From assembly GCA_907163075.1 (NCBI GenBank), contig CAJQTY010000001.1, positions 1,860,001 to 1,924,000 on the forward strand: 64,000 nt of DNA, in the 5' to 3' direction. This DNA comes from an uncultured Rhodocyclaceae bacterium. GTDB taxonomy: Bacteria > Pseudomonadota > Gammaproteobacteria > Burkholderiales > Rhodocyclaceae. The notes beneath the pieces were generated by a model. That model worked only from the letters and a program-made list of their open reading frames with translations, had not been told where the DNA came from and ran no database searches. Positions within the stretch are counted from its first letter, which is position 1, and the number at the start of each line of letters is the position of its first letter. The translations under genes and the position numbers were made by a program. Positions 9,440-19,456 of this stretch are shown piece by piece.

Positions 9440-9957
9440 ATAAACGTATTCTTTGATACTGAATTTGCGGGACTGAATTCCGATCCCCATTTGCTTTCGA
9501 TCGGCCTCGTGTGATCGGCCTCGTGGCTGATAGCGGAGAGGAGTTGTACATCGAATTTGCGAACGGATGGAAAGTGCAAGATTGTTCGCGCTGGGTGCTC
9601 GACCACGTAATCCCAATGCTCGGTGATGGAGAAAAGCTCGTTCGGCGTGCCGCAGCGCGGCGTATCTTTTCGTGGTTATCATCGCTGAAAGTTCCGCCGG
9701 TTGTGCTGGGGGAGACAGACTGGGACACGACCTTACTGGCCGATCTGCTGACCGAGAGCAGAATCGACTGGGGCATTTTTCGGCTCACGGTGCTTGAGTA
9801 CGAGGGTGACGCCCAAGCGCTCGCGTTTCGAACAGCAAAACAACACTACTTTGATCAGAGGCAGGTTGCACCACACCATGCGCTGATGGACGCTCGAGCG
9901 TTTCAGGCTGCTTGGCAGAGTGTATTTGTGAAGGCTCAGCAGATAAACTCGGGATGA
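9440..9957 (+). pseudogene. DEDD-type 3'-5' exonuclease gene, frameshifted
   Basis: Two overlapping frames together encode one ~170-residue RNase H-fold exonuclease of the type found in Rv2179c-like 3'-5' exoribonucleases. Frame 1 (from 9440) reads VFFDTEFAGLNSDPHLLSIGLV and then hits a stop. Frame 2 (GTG at 9511) repeats IGLV and continues ADSGEELYIEFANGW to HHALMDARAF near the end. The catalytic DTEF lies in frame 1 and the HHALMDA motif in frame 2, so neither frame alone can be active. The break is a 14-bp tandem duplication at 9499-9525; removing one unit restores one frame. The upstream frame also lacks an ATG where one is expected: the codon at 9440 is ATA. Inactivation is therefore likely, unless frameshifting or phase variation restores it. 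Confidence 0.75.
9499..9525 (+). repeat. 14-bp tandem duplication that breaks the exonuclease
   Basis: The unit gatcggcctcgtgt at 9499-9512 is followed directly by gatcggcctcgtg at 9513-9525. Fourteen is not a multiple of three, so the second unit shifts the frame from DPHLLSIGLV to a stop. A single copy would read on as SIGLVADSGEE, which fits the family. Confidence 0.85.
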
Positions 9958-9971
9958 CGCGGTGGCTCTAT

Positions 9972-11609
9972 CTATTGGCTGAGCAATTTGGCAAAGCACG
10001 CTTCGGCGTTCTTAGACATTACGATCTCAACCGCCATCATGGCCCGCGTCATGCCAACAAACAACTTTCGACGCTCCAGGGGAGTGATCTCTAAAAAATC
10101 GAGTTCCGTTATCACGATGGCCGGCGCCGATTGCCCTTTGTATCGATAGATCGATTCGACCAGTAGCTCACCGTCAATCCAATCTGGCAGGCCGGTGCGG
10201 GCGGAATAGGTTCCGGCAAAACGACGTGTTCTGTGTTTGCCAATAAAATCTGATCTCAATACGACCGATTTCTTGACACCTCTTCCCGTCAAGACCACGA
10301 TATCGTCGATGCAAAACCCCTGTTGAAGCAATTTATCAACGGCACCAGCGGTCCGCCTGACAACACTCTCTTCCGACTCGTAGGTGTGAAATCCTGGAAC
10401 GTCTCCCTCGTAAAAACCTCGGCACTGGATCGGTGATGTGGCTAGAGAAAAGGCGTCGATCGCCCGGCAGACGGCGCGCGGACTCCGGAAATTGTCGTTG
10501 CACGTAACCGTGACGGCCTCCGGCAAATCAAACCCCGAGCGTTCGTAGAGCTGCTGATCAGGGTCGTCCATCAAATACAGGTGTCCATCATCATTCAGTT
10601 GCGGCAGCAAGCTTTCAACCCACTCGGAATCGAAATCCTGTCCTTCGTCGATCAGCAGCAAATCGTATTTCGCAGGGAAGGAGTGGCTGTCGCGAACGTA
10701 GGTCTCGACAACGCTTGTAAACACCTTGACGTCGGTGAAATCCGGCTCTTCATAGTGCCGCCGAAAATGATCGACACACAACTCGTGATAATTGGTGATG
10801 TTCGCTTTAGAGGGCGCGATTCTCGCCATGTAGTCGGCCAGTGATCGGTTAAAACAGACGTACAGCACGCTCTCACCACGCGTGATCGCGTCTTCCAAAA
10901 GCCGCACTGCCAGGAGCGTTTTCCCGGAACCGGCAGTTGCCTGAATGCGGAGGGTACGCGAAGGTGCCACGATTTTAGGCACCCAGGTTGCCAGTCCATC
11001 CGAAAGGTGCTCGGTAGTCGTGATCACTTGATCACGCAAAACAGTCAGCTTGGTCGATACCCGGAATTCGTTTCTAAAGAAGAGCCGCAACTTCTCGAGG
11101 TCATTCGCGCCCTGGCCCGTGGATATCATCGCCGCGACACGCGTCCCAAGATTATCGTAATCATCGGCATCGACAATGCGCTCGCGCGGCATGGAGACCA
11201 CGTGGCCCGCCGCCATCTGGTAGTCCGGAAGAAAGAGACAATTTGTCACGTAGGGGTGAATGCTGGCCTCTTTCAGACGATTCACGATGGCGCCGTATTG
11301 CATTCGACATTGAGTCCCGACGTTGTGTTCTTTCTTGTCCGAATACAGCTTGAAGATCTCGCCATCACGCAGGGTCACATCGCCCGCTTTGACTTCCATC
11401 AGCAGCACATTGCCCGTCGGTCCGAGAACGACCACATCAATTTCACCGTGTCGATCCGGCCCTTGTTGAAGGGTATGCCAATTGATGCTGTGAAAGATTT
11501 CATACGAATCCGGCAACGCATTCTTCAGGCGCTCCATCACATCGATTTCACGATACCAGCCCGCATCGATTCGAACTGACGGGACAAACGACGGAGTAAT
11601 CACGGCCAT
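9972..11609 (-). CDS. NERD-domain nuclease fused to UvrD-like helicase
   Basis: A 545-residue fusion. The N-terminus has the NERD (nuclease-related) pattern: GEIDVVVLG (residues 55-63) then LLMEVKAG (69-76), giving the acidic residues and the E-x-K of a restriction-endonuclease-like fold. The helicase part has Walker A ATAGSGKT (residues 224-231), LLIDEGQDFD (318-327), GRGVKKS and a final LFVGMTRAM block typical of superfamily 1 UvrD/Rep-like enzymes. Such NERD-helicases are widespread; some related nuclease-helicase fusions act in phage defence, but I cannot tie this protein to a named system. It is on the same strand as the Tdp1-like operon, with the broken exonuclease on the other strand between them. 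The start ATG at 11609 has no strong ribosome binding site. Confidence 0.85.
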   Translation of the reverse strand: MAVITPSFVPSVRIDAGWYREIDVMERLKNALPDSYEIFHSINWHTLQQGPDRHGEIDVVVLGPTGNVLLMEVKAGDVTLRDGEIFKLYSDKKEHNVGTQCRMQYGAIVNRLKEASIHPYVTNCLFLPDYQMAAGHVVSMPRERIVDADDYDNLGTRVAAMISTGQGANDLEKLRLFFRNEFRVSTKLTVLRDQVITTTEHLSDGLATWVPKIVAPSRTLRIQATAGSGKTLLAVRLLEDAITRGESVLYVCFNRSLADYMARIAPSKANITNYHELCVDHFRRHYEEPDFTDVKVFTSVVETYVRDSHSFPAKYDLLLIDEGQDFDSEWVESLLPQLNDDGHLYLMDDPDQQLYERSGFDLPEAVTVTCNDNFRSPRAVCRAIDAFSLATSPIQCRGFYEGDVPGFHTYESEESVVRRTAGAVDKLLQQGFCIDDIVVLTGRGVKKSVVLRSDFIGKHRTRRFAGTYSARTGLPDWIDGELLVESIYRYKGQSAPAIVITELDFLEITPLERRKLFVGMTRAMMAVEIVMSKNAEACFAKLLSQ

Positions 11610-12026
11610 GGCAGATAGGGCTCAAAATTTTTGTCATAATCTACCACTATCGCGCCTTGCTTGCTGCCTCCACACCCGTGACTTCGCCTCCCGCAGCACC
11701 GTACCGCGGGCAGGATTGGCCCGCGATCGGTCCGTTGGTGTGGTCGGGGACTATCGCAGATCCTGAAGAATGCAATACCAGTCGGAAGATATGGTCGCCG
11801 AGCTCGTCTGGTGAGCCACTAGCGCAGGACAATAACGTATGCACATTCATTCAATGGATTCAAAGTGACTCAAACGATTCCAGCGAGAGAGCTTGCGCAC
11901 GCCTGATGGAGTAACGCGTGTTGCCAACGACCGGAGGCGCTTTACTTGCCGATGCGAGGTTATATATCGCAGTCTTCGACTATTCTTCGTGTCTCGTAAC
12001 TGACGCCCCAATCACCGGAGCCTGAC
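11610..12026. other. Gap between NERD-helicase and recC (divergent)
   Basis: A divergent intergenic region of 417 bp that must hold promoters for the NERD-helicase on one side and the recCBD operon on the other. Short open frames on both strands show no motifs. A CGGAG ribosome binding site for recC ends 6 bases before its TTG start. Confidence 0.5.
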
Positions 12027-15000
12027 TTGATCTTAACCCCCCTTCCGGCCGGCCTGATGCTGGTTCACGGCAATCGCCCCGAGACGCTGCGCGACCTCTT
12101 GCTGACCTGGATGAAGCGCTATCCGCTCGCGCCCCTGGAAAGCGAGATTATCCTGGTGCAAAGCAACGGAATTGCGCAATGGCTCAAACTCGCGCTCGCC
12201 GCCGATGAAGGCACGTGCGAAGGAGCGGAAACCGGAGGGTGTGGAATTGCGACCGCCCTGGAGATTTCGTTACCGTCGAGTTTTCTTTGGCAAGTCTATC
12301 GTTCGGTCCTGGGCAACGGTGCGGTCCCCGAAACCTCCCCGTTCGACAAGTCACGCCTACTCTGGCGTTTGATGCGCCTGCTGCCCGAAGTCATGGCCGA
12401 TCCGGTCTACGCTCCACTGCAGCGTTTTCTGAACAACGACAGTGACCGGCGTAAGCGTTTCCAGCTGGCCGAGCGCCTCGCAGACCTTTTTGACCAGTAC
12501 CAGGTCTATCGGGCGGATTGGCTGGACGCCTGGGCGGCTGACAATGACGTGCTGATCGACGCCCGGGGTCAGCGCTCCCCCCTGCCAGAGGAACAACGCT
12601 GGCAGGCTTCGCTTTGGCGCGCCTTGCTTGGCGATGTGGCGATGAGCAGCGGGGTGTCCGACATGCAGAACTGTGGGCGCGCGGCAGTGCATGCTGCCTT
12701 CATGCAGGTGACGACATCGTGGGATAACGAATCACGCCCTGCCGGCCTGCCGCGCAGGGTGATGGTTTTCGGAATCTCCGCGCTGCCCCGTCAATCGCTC
12801 GAGGTACTCGCGGCACTGGCGCGCTGGACGCAGGTCGTGCTGTGCGTGCATAACCCGTGTGAGCACTACTGGGCTGACATCGTTGCCGATCGCGATCTGC
12901 TGAGCGCCAAACAAACACGGCAGCGTCGCCCCGCTGGCGTACCAGCCGTCTTGTCCGAAGAACTGATGCACCTGCACGCGCATCCGTTACTCGCGGCCTG
13001 GGGAAAGCAGGGGCGGGATTTCATTGGACTGCTCGACGAGTACGACAGCGACGAGGCGCGCGCACACTACCTGCCGCAGTTCACCGCGATCCACCAACGC
13101 ATCGACCTTTTCCCCGCGCCGGATGAATCGATCCGACTGAGCCTTCTCCAACAACTGCAAGATGACATCCGTGCGTTGCGCCCCCTGCACGAGACGCGCA
13201 AGCATTGGCCCGCGGTTGAACCGAAGCAAGACACCTCGATTCGTTTCCACATTGCTCACAGCCCGCAGCGTGAAGTTGAAATTCTGCACGATCAATTACT
13301 CGCCGCCTTCAATGACGATGCGAGCTTGCGCCCACGCGACGTGGTCGTCATGGTGCCGGATATCGAGACCTATGCTCCCCACATTCAGGCGGTATTCGGT
13401 CTAATCGAGGATCATGACCCGCGTTACATCCCCTTTAGTCTGGCGGACCAGGGCCAACGCCATATCGACCCGCTGGTTCAGGCACTGGAGAAGCTGATCG
13501 GTCTACCGCAATCACGTTTCGCTGCCAGTGATCTTCTTGATCTGCTCGAAGTGCCTGCCCTGCGCCAGCGCTTTGGCATCGCTGAGGATGACGTGCCCTT
13601 GCTTCATCGCTGGATACGCGGGGCCAATGTCCGTTGGGGGCTGCACGCTGAACAGCGGGCCAGTCTCGGCTTGCCGGAAGAGATCGCGTTGGCCGCCCAG
13701 AACACCTGGTTGTTCGGTCTGCGCCGCATGTTGCTCGGCTATGCCGTCGGCGCCGATGCGAGTGCCTGGCAGTCGATTGAACCCTATGACGAGATCGGCG
13801 GACTCGACGCCGCGCTGCTCGGACCCTTGGTGCAAGTAATGGACCGACTGGAAGCCGCCTGGCAGATGCTGCGCGAACCGGCAACAGTCAGTATGTGGTG
13901 TGAACGCCTGCGCGCGTTGATGGCCGATTTCTTTATCGCGGACGAAACCGGTGACGCTTTTACGCTGCTGCAACTGGAAACGGCTCTGCAGCGCTGGCAT
14001 GAAGAATGTGACGAAGCCGCCCTGTGCGAGGCACTTCCCTTGTCCGTGGTTGGTGATTACTGGTTATCCCAACTCGACACCAGCGGCCTGTCCCAGCGCT
14101 TCTTCGCGGGCGCGGTGACCTTCGCGACGCTTATGCCAATGCGTGCCATCCCGTTCCGTCACGTCTGCCTGCTCGGCATGAACGACGGCGACTATCCGCG
14201 CACGCGAGTGCCCATGGACTTCGATCTGATGGGCAAGGATTATCGACCGGGCGACCGATCGCGGCGCGAGGACGATCGCTACCTGTTCCTCGAAGCCGTT
14301 TTGTCGGCGCGGGACAATCTGCACATTTCCTGGGTAGGGCGTAGCGTCAATGACAACACGCCCCGACCACCGTCTGTCCTAGTAGGACAGTTGCGCGATC
14401 ACCTTGCGGCGGGCTGGCGCCTCGCTGTTGCCGCGGAACATACCGATACGGGTGGCACGAAACTGCTTGCGGCGCTGACGATAGAACACAAGTTGCAGCC
14501 CTTCAGTCCCGACTATTTTCCGGCGTGCCATCAGCCGTCGTCCCTCTTTACCTATGCCCATGAGTGGCATGATGGATCCACCACGCCTCGCGACGAGACC
14601 GTTCCACTAACGAATGCGCTCCTGCCGCCACTGCTTCGCGAAGAGCCGCTGTCGGTGCGTGATTTGGGTAATTTCCTGAAAGAACCCGTTAAGGAATTCT
14701 TCCGCAAGCGATTGGGTGTGGCCTTTGAAAGTGATGACCCGGCGAGCGAAGATCAGGAGCCCTTCGAACTCGACGGTCTGGGTAACTGGAAATTGCAGGA
14801 TGAACTCATCCGTGCTCAGGCCCATGCGTTGGTGCACGGCGAAGAAATTGATGCCGCACGCGATGGCCGGCTCCTCCGCATACAACGCCGCGGCGAACTC
14901 GCGGCCGGTGGTTTTGGTGAAGTCATGGCAATGACGCTGGCGGCTCCGATGGAGGACCTGTTTCAGCGCTATCAGACGGCGTTGGCACGCTGGCCGGTGG

Positions 15001-15713
15001 CCAGCGACGAGGAAGAAGAAATCCGCTTTTCCGCTGAAATCGAGGGACAGATCCTTGAAGTGGCGGACTGGCTGGGCGGCATCCGCACGAATAGCGACGG
15101 TGCGCGCGGCCGGGTCGTTCTCGAAACCAGCAATATCGTCAAGGACGGCCACTATCGCGGAGACAAACTCGTTCGCCACTGGGTTTCGCATTTGGCGGCT
15201 CATCTGGCCAGCGGTCCGCTCACAACGAAGATCGTCAGTATCGTCGGTGAGGTCGAATTGATGCCTCTTTCGATCGGCGAAGCCGAAGGGCATGTCAAAA
15301 CGCTGCTGTCTGCGTGGCATTTGGGAATGCGCCAGCCCCTTCCGCTGGCAGCCAGGACGGCTTTCGCGTGGCTGAAAGTGATGCCAGCGCCGGTAAATGA
15401 TGCTGGAACCGCCGATCAATCACAGAGCGGCAATGTCACCCCGGAGATCAAGGCCGCCATTGCGGCAGCGAATCTTGACAAGGCGCGGAGTGCCGCACGC
15501 AAAGCCTACGAAGGGGATTACAACCAGCCAGGCGAAGTGGGCACCTGCGCCTACCTTCAGCGAGCCTATCCGAACTTTGATGCGCTGTTTTCGGACCAGG
15601 CATTCCCCGAACTGGCCGAAACACTTTTGCGGCCCCTTCAACGCGCAATCTTTATGGACAGCAAGAAGGCGAACGACCCCGGTGTACAAACAAACGCAGG
15701 AGCAGCAGCATGA
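12027..15713 (+). CDS. recC: Exodeoxyribonuclease V gamma subunit RecC
   Basis: A 1228-residue protein matching RecC in length and sequence. The opening MLVHGNRPETLRDLL... EIILVQSNGIAQWLKLALA corresponds to the RecC N-terminus (ILVQS-GMAQWL). RecC is the subunit that scans single-stranded DNA for Chi and splits the duplex for RecB and RecD; its helicase- and nuclease-like domains are inactive, and I see no Walker A here. It acts in the cytoplasm in double-strand break repair and in degrading foreign linear DNA. Translation probably starts at TTG (12027), with CGGAG six bases upstream. The stop overlaps the recB start by 4 bp, so the three subunits are made as a coupled operon in the order recC-recB-recD. 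Confidence 0.95.
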   Translation: MILTPLPAGLMLVHGNRPETLRDLLLTWMKRYPLAPLESEIILVQSNGIAQWLKLALAADEGTCEGAETGGCGIATALEISLPSSFLWQVYRSVLGNGAVPETSPFDKSRLLWRLMRLLPEVMADPVYAPLQRFLNNDSDRRKRFQLAERLADLFDQYQVYRADWLDAWAADNDVLIDARGQRSPLPEEQRWQASLWRALLGDVAMSSGVSDMQNCGRAAVHAAFMQVTTSWDNESRPAGLPRRVMVFGISALPRQSLEVLAALARWTQVVLCVHNPCEHYWADIVADRDLLSAKQTRQRRPAGVPAVLSEELMHLHAHPLLAAWGKQGRDFIGLLDEYDSDEARAHYLPQFTAIHQRIDLFPAPDESIRLSLLQQLQDDIRALRPLHETRKHWPAVEPKQDTSIRFHIAHSPQREVEILHDQLLAAFNDDASLRPRDVVVMVPDIETYAPHIQAVFGLIEDHDPRYIPFSLADQGQRHIDPLVQALEKLIGLPQSRFAASDLLDLLEVPALRQRFGIAEDDVPLLHRWIRGANVRWGLHAEQRASLGLPEEIALAAQNTWLFGLRRMLLGYAVGADASAWQSIEPYDEIGGLDAALLGPLVQVMDRLEAAWQMLREPATVSMWCERLRALMADFFIADETGDAFTLLQLETALQRWHEECDEAALCEALPLSVVGDYWLSQLDTSGLSQRFFAGAVTFATLMPMRAIPFRHVCLLGMNDGDYPRTRVPMDFDLMGKDYRPGDRSRREDDRYLFLEAVLSARDNLHISWVGRSVNDNTPRPPSVLVGQLRDHLAAGWRLAVAAEHTDTGGTKLLAALTIEHKLQPFSPDYFPACHQPSSLFTYAHEWHDGSTTPRDETVPLTNALLPPLLREEPLSVRDLGNFLKEPVKEFFRKRLGVAFESDDPASEDQEPFELDGLGNWKLQDELIRAQAHALVHGEEIDAARDGRLLRIQRRGELAAGGFGEVMAMTLAAPMEDLFQRYQTALARWPVASDEEEEIRFSAEIEGQILEVADWLGGIRTNSDGARGRVVLETSNIVKDGHYRGDKLVRHWVSHLAAHLASGPLTTKIVSIVGEVELMPLSIGEAEGHVKTLLSAWHLGMRQPLPLAARTAFAWLKVMPAPVNDAGTADQSQSGNVTPEIKAAIAAANLDKARSAARKAYEGDYNQPGEVGTCAYLQRAYPNFDALFSDQAFPELAETLLRPLQRAIFMDSKKANDPGVQTNAGAAA

Positions 15714-18700
15714 GCCAGACATTGACGCCGGCCGTGCCTGCCGTTTTCCCCCTGTCGCTGAATACCCTCCGCTTTCCGCTGTACGGCAGCCGCTTGATCG
15801 AAGCGAGTGCCGGTACTGGAAAGACGTACACGATTGCAGCGCTCTACGTCCGTCTGGTGCTCGGTCACGGCGAAGCGAACGCTTACTTGCGCGCCCTTAC
15901 GCCACCTGAAATTCTCGTTGTCACCTTCACCGACGCTGCAACTCAGGAACTGCGCGACCGTATCCGCACCCGCCTTGCCGAGGCGGCGGGTTATTTTTAT
16001 GCGGACCCCGCCGAACTCGTTCTTGCCCCCGTTGGCGACGAGCTGCTGCGTGAACTGCGTGCCGAATATCCGGAAGAAGAGTGGCCGGCCTGTGCGCGTA
16101 AACTGCAAATGGCGGCGGAATGGATGGATGAGGCTGCCGTGTCGACGATCCACGGCTGGTGCAACCGGATGCTTCGCGAGCACGCATTCGACAGTGACAG
16201 TTTGTTTATCCAGACCCTGGAAACTGATCAGAGTGAGTTGCTCGCGGAAGTGGTGCGCGATTACTGGCGTACCTTTATGGTGCCGCTGAAGCTTGAGTCT
16301 GCCGCCGACGTTCTGGACTGGTGGTCGGGGCCGAGCGTTCTGCAAGGCAATCTGCGCAACCTAGTCGATCACGCCGATTTGCTTGAAACCGATATTGAAC
16401 CCTCCGTCGCCCTGCAGGCGGCCCGCGAGGAAAGGCAGCGACGCCTGGCCGAACTCAAGGCGCCATGGGTAACCTGGGTGAATGAATTGCAGGAACTTCT
16501 CGATACAGCGCGAGATAAGAAACAGTTCAACGGCACCAAGCTGAAGAAGAACAACTACGACGATTGGCTGGGAAAGATCGCCGACTGGCGCGATGACCCT
16601 GACAGCGTGACACCGGGCCTGAGTACAGCGGCCAAATCCCGACTGACCGTTGAGGGCCTGGCTGAAATCTGGAAAGTCGAGCCGCCTCCGCAACACGAGG
16701 CGCTGAACGCCATTGCTGCGCTTGATGCCGCGTTGGGTGAGCTGCCCGATGCGCGTAACGATCTCCTGCGCCACGCCGCTTGCTGGGTCGCCGCGCGCTT
16801 TGCGGCCGAACAGAAGCGCCACGCCCAGATGGGGTTCAATGACCTGCTGACGCAGCTCGACTCCGCATTGCAAGGCCCCAATGGGATACGTCTGGCCGAC
16901 ATCATCCGTCGGCAATTCCCGGTCGCGCTGATCGACGAATTCCAGGACACCGATCCTGTGCAATACCGTATCTTCGACGCGGTGTATCGCGTCGAGAAGA
17001 ACGCTCCGGATACGGCGCTCATCCTGATCGGCGATCCCAAACAGGCGATCTACGCTTTCCGCGGCGCAGATATCTACACCTACCTCGCCGCTCGCCGCGC
17101 GAGTGTCGGCCGTCACTACACCCTGAAAAAGAACTTCCGCTCGACCACGGCCATGGTCGCTGCGACGAATCGCTGCTTCGAAGCCGCTGAAGAACGCGAT
17201 GCAGGCGCAGGGGCGTTCCTGTTCCGCAAGGAGAGCGACAACCCGGTGCCCTTCTTCGCGGCGGATGCTCAGGGACGCAAGGATGCATTTCGGGCCGCAG
17301 GGCTACTGATGCCAGCGCTCACCGCCTGGTGGTTACCGCCCAAGGATGACGGCAAAGCGCTCAGCAAGGACGCCTATTTCAGCCAGATGGCGGAAGCCTG
17401 CGCCAGTGAAATGGTGCGCTTACTCAACCTTGGACAGATCGATCAGGCTGGATTCGGCGATAAGGCCACAGCCGAGTCCCTGCGTCCCGCCGATATGGCT
17501 GTGCTGGTCAATAACCGGACCGAGGCCGCGGCGATCCGCAAGTCACTCACGGGACGCGGCGTACGCAGCGTTTACCTTTCCGACAAGGATTCGGTCTTTG
17601 AGAGCGCACAAGCCGCCGAGGTGCAACACTGGCTGGCCGCCTGTGCCGAGCCTGACGATGGCCGCCTGTTGCGCGCCGCGCTCGCCACCGCAACACTCGA
17701 CCTGAGCTGGGCTGAGCTTGATACGCTCAACCACGATGAACTGGCCTGGGAAGCGCGCGTGCTGCAATTTCGCGGTTACCGGGAGTGCTGGCGTCGCCAA
17801 GGCGTACTGCCCATGTTGCGGCGCCTGCTCAACGATTTCCATGTCCCGGCCCAACTGCTCGGCGACGACGGCATTCGTCCAGAAAACGGCGAGCGTATCC
17901 TCACCGATATTCTGCATCTTGCAGAGCTGTTGCAGCAGGCCAGCGTACTGCTCGATGGTGAGCACGCCCTCATCCGCTTTCTCGCCGAGCAACAGCAGAA
18001 TGCTGTCGGAGATGCGCGTCAGATCCGGCTGGAAAGCGATGCCGACCTTGTACAAGTGGTGACGGTGCACAAATCAAAGGGGCTCGAATACCCGCTGGTG
18101 TTTCTGCCGTTTGCCTGCAATTTCCGCCCGACCAAACCTGACGATCTGCCGCTCAAATATCACGACGACGAGGGGCAACTGCAGATCGCGCTCTCGAGTG
18201 AAGTGCAGCTACTGCAACGTGCCGACGATGAGCGCCTTGGCGAAGATCTGCGCAAGCTTTATGTGGCGCTGACCCGCGCTCGTTACGCCACCTGGGTTGG
18301 CATCGCCCCGCTAACAACACTTGAGCGGAGTGCTTTCGGTTATCTGCTCGGCGGCGGACACGCGCTGACGCTGGACGGTCTCGACAAAGCGCTGGAAGAA
18401 TTGCGCAACGGATGCGAACACATCGTCGTCGCGCCAGCGCCCACAAGCACACAGGAGCGCTTCGCGGCTCGTGACGCGGCGACTGTCCATGGATCCGCAC
18501 GCCGGAGCAACCGGTCGGTTCGGGAGAATTGGTGGATCGCCAGTTATTCCGCTCTTAAAGCGGTCGATGCCAGCGGTGCCACGGTCCCCGACACCCCGGC
18601 CGAGGATATCTTCCGCGAGTCGTTGCTCCCGCAGGATGTCTTACCGGCACCTGACGTCGTGCATGCCACGGAAGCGGAAACGGTGCTGCCCGATGAGGGC

Positions 18701-19456
18701 TCGCTGCACGGCCTTCCGCGCGGAGCAGAGGTTGGCAGTTTTCTCCACGAGCTGCTGGAATGGGCAGCCATTCAGGGATTCGACAAGGTCGCTGCCAGCC
18801 CCGAACGTCTGAATGACATGATCGCCCGTCGCTGCAACCTGCGCGGATGGGTGCGCTGGATCGAGCCCCTGACCAACTGGCTCCGCCATTTCCTGGTCAC
18901 GCCGCTGCAGATCCCCGGGATCGAAGGGATCGCGCATACGTCGTTTTCACTTGCAGGACTGACGTCGCCCCGCGCAGAAATGGAATTCTGGCTGGCCACG
19001 CACACGGTCGACATCCGGCAGCTCGATCGCCTGATTTGCGGCCATACGCTGGGCGGCGCTGTGCGCCCTGCGCTTCAGCCGGGGCAGCTCAACGGCATGC
19101 TCAAGGGTTTTATCGACCTTGTCTTTGAGCACGAAGGCCGCTACTACGTCGCCGATTACAAGTCGAACTGGCTGGGCCGGAACAATGCCGCCTACACACC
19201 TGACGCGCTGCGTGCCGTGATATTGCATGCCCGATACGAGCTGCAATATGTTCTCTACATTCTCGCTTTGCATCGCTTGCTCAAAGTGCGCCTGCCCGAT
19301 TATGACTACGACCGACACATCGGCGGTGCCGTTTATATTTTCCTGCGGGGTCTGCATGCGCCTGCGCAGGGCCTGCACACCGAACGTCCACCGCGTGCTT
19401 TGATCGAGGCGCTCGACATCCTTTTCGCGCGCAATACCACCAAGGAAATGGCATGA
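15710..19456 (+). CDS. recB: Exodeoxyribonuclease V beta subunit RecB
   Basis: A 1248-residue superfamily 1 helicase-nuclease. The helicase Walker A is EASAGTGKT (residues 31-39), with LIDEFQDTD as motif II and FRGADIYTY and VVTVHKSKGLEYP as later motifs. The C-terminal RecB nuclease core reads GFIDLVFEHEGRYYVADYKSNWLG with D1136, D1149 and K1151 as the expected catalytic residues, so both activities look intact. RecB is the 3'-5' motor and the only nuclease of RecBCD; it also loads RecA after Chi. The ATG overlaps recC by 4 bp and has AGGAG nearby. The stop overlaps the recD start in the same way. Confidence 0.97.
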   Translation: MSQTLTPAVPAVFPLSLNTLRFPLYGSRLIEASAGTGKTYTIAALYVRLVLGHGEANAYLRALTPPEILVVTFTDAATQELRDRIRTRLAEAAGYFYADPAELVLAPVGDELLRELRAEYPEEEWPACARKLQMAAEWMDEAAVSTIHGWCNRMLREHAFDSDSLFIQTLETDQSELLAEVVRDYWRTFMVPLKLESAADVLDWWSGPSVLQGNLRNLVDHADLLETDIEPSVALQAAREERQRRLAELKAPWVTWVNELQELLDTARDKKQFNGTKLKKNNYDDWLGKIADWRDDPDSVTPGLSTAAKSRLTVEGLAEIWKVEPPPQHEALNAIAALDAALGELPDARNDLLRHAACWVAARFAAEQKRHAQMGFNDLLTQLDSALQGPNGIRLADIIRRQFPVALIDEFQDTDPVQYRIFDAVYRVEKNAPDTALILIGDPKQAIYAFRGADIYTYLAARRASVGRHYTLKKNFRSTTAMVAATNRCFEAAEERDAGAGAFLFRKESDNPVPFFAADAQGRKDAFRAAGLLMPALTAWWLPPKDDGKALSKDAYFSQMAEACASEMVRLLNLGQIDQAGFGDKATAESLRPADMAVLVNNRTEAAAIRKSLTGRGVRSVYLSDKDSVFESAQAAEVQHWLAACAEPDDGRLLRAALATATLDLSWAELDTLNHDELAWEARVLQFRGYRECWRRQGVLPMLRRLLNDFHVPAQLLGDDGIRPENGERILTDILHLAELLQQASVLLDGEHALIRFLAEQQQNAVGDARQIRLESDADLVQVVTVHKSKGLEYPLVFLPFACNFRPTKPDDLPLKYHDDEGQLQIALSSEVQLLQRADDERLGEDLRKLYVALTRARYATWVGIAPLTTLERSAFGYLLGGGHALTLDGLDKALEELRNGCEHIVVAPAPTSTQERFAARDAATVHGSARRSNRSVRENWWIASYSALKAVDASGATVPDTPAEDIFRESLLPQDVLPAPDVVHATEAETVLPDEGSLHGLPRGAEVGSFLHELLEWAAIQGFDKVAASPERLNDMIARRCNLRGWVRWIEPLTNWLRHFLVTPLQIPGIEGIAHTSFSLAGLTSPRAEMEFWLATHTVDIRQLDRLICGHTLGGAVRPALQPGQLNGMLKGFIDLVFEHEGRYYVADYKSNWLGRNNAAYTPDALRAVILHARYELQYVLYILALHRLLKVRLPDYDYDRHIGGAVYIFLRGLHAPAQGLHTERPPRALIEALDILFARNTTKEMA

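Noticed and set aside
9142..9788. Two overlapping minus-strand frames upstream of the 453-aa gene
   Set aside because: They are antisense to the broken exonuclease or motif-free, and the exonuclease reading on the other strand is better supported.
11657..11914. 85-codon frame in the divergent region before recC
   Set aside because: Low-complexity, no ribosome binding site, lies where promoters are expected.
14607..15419. 270-codon antisense frame in recC
   Set aside because: No motif; lies entirely opposite a certain gene.
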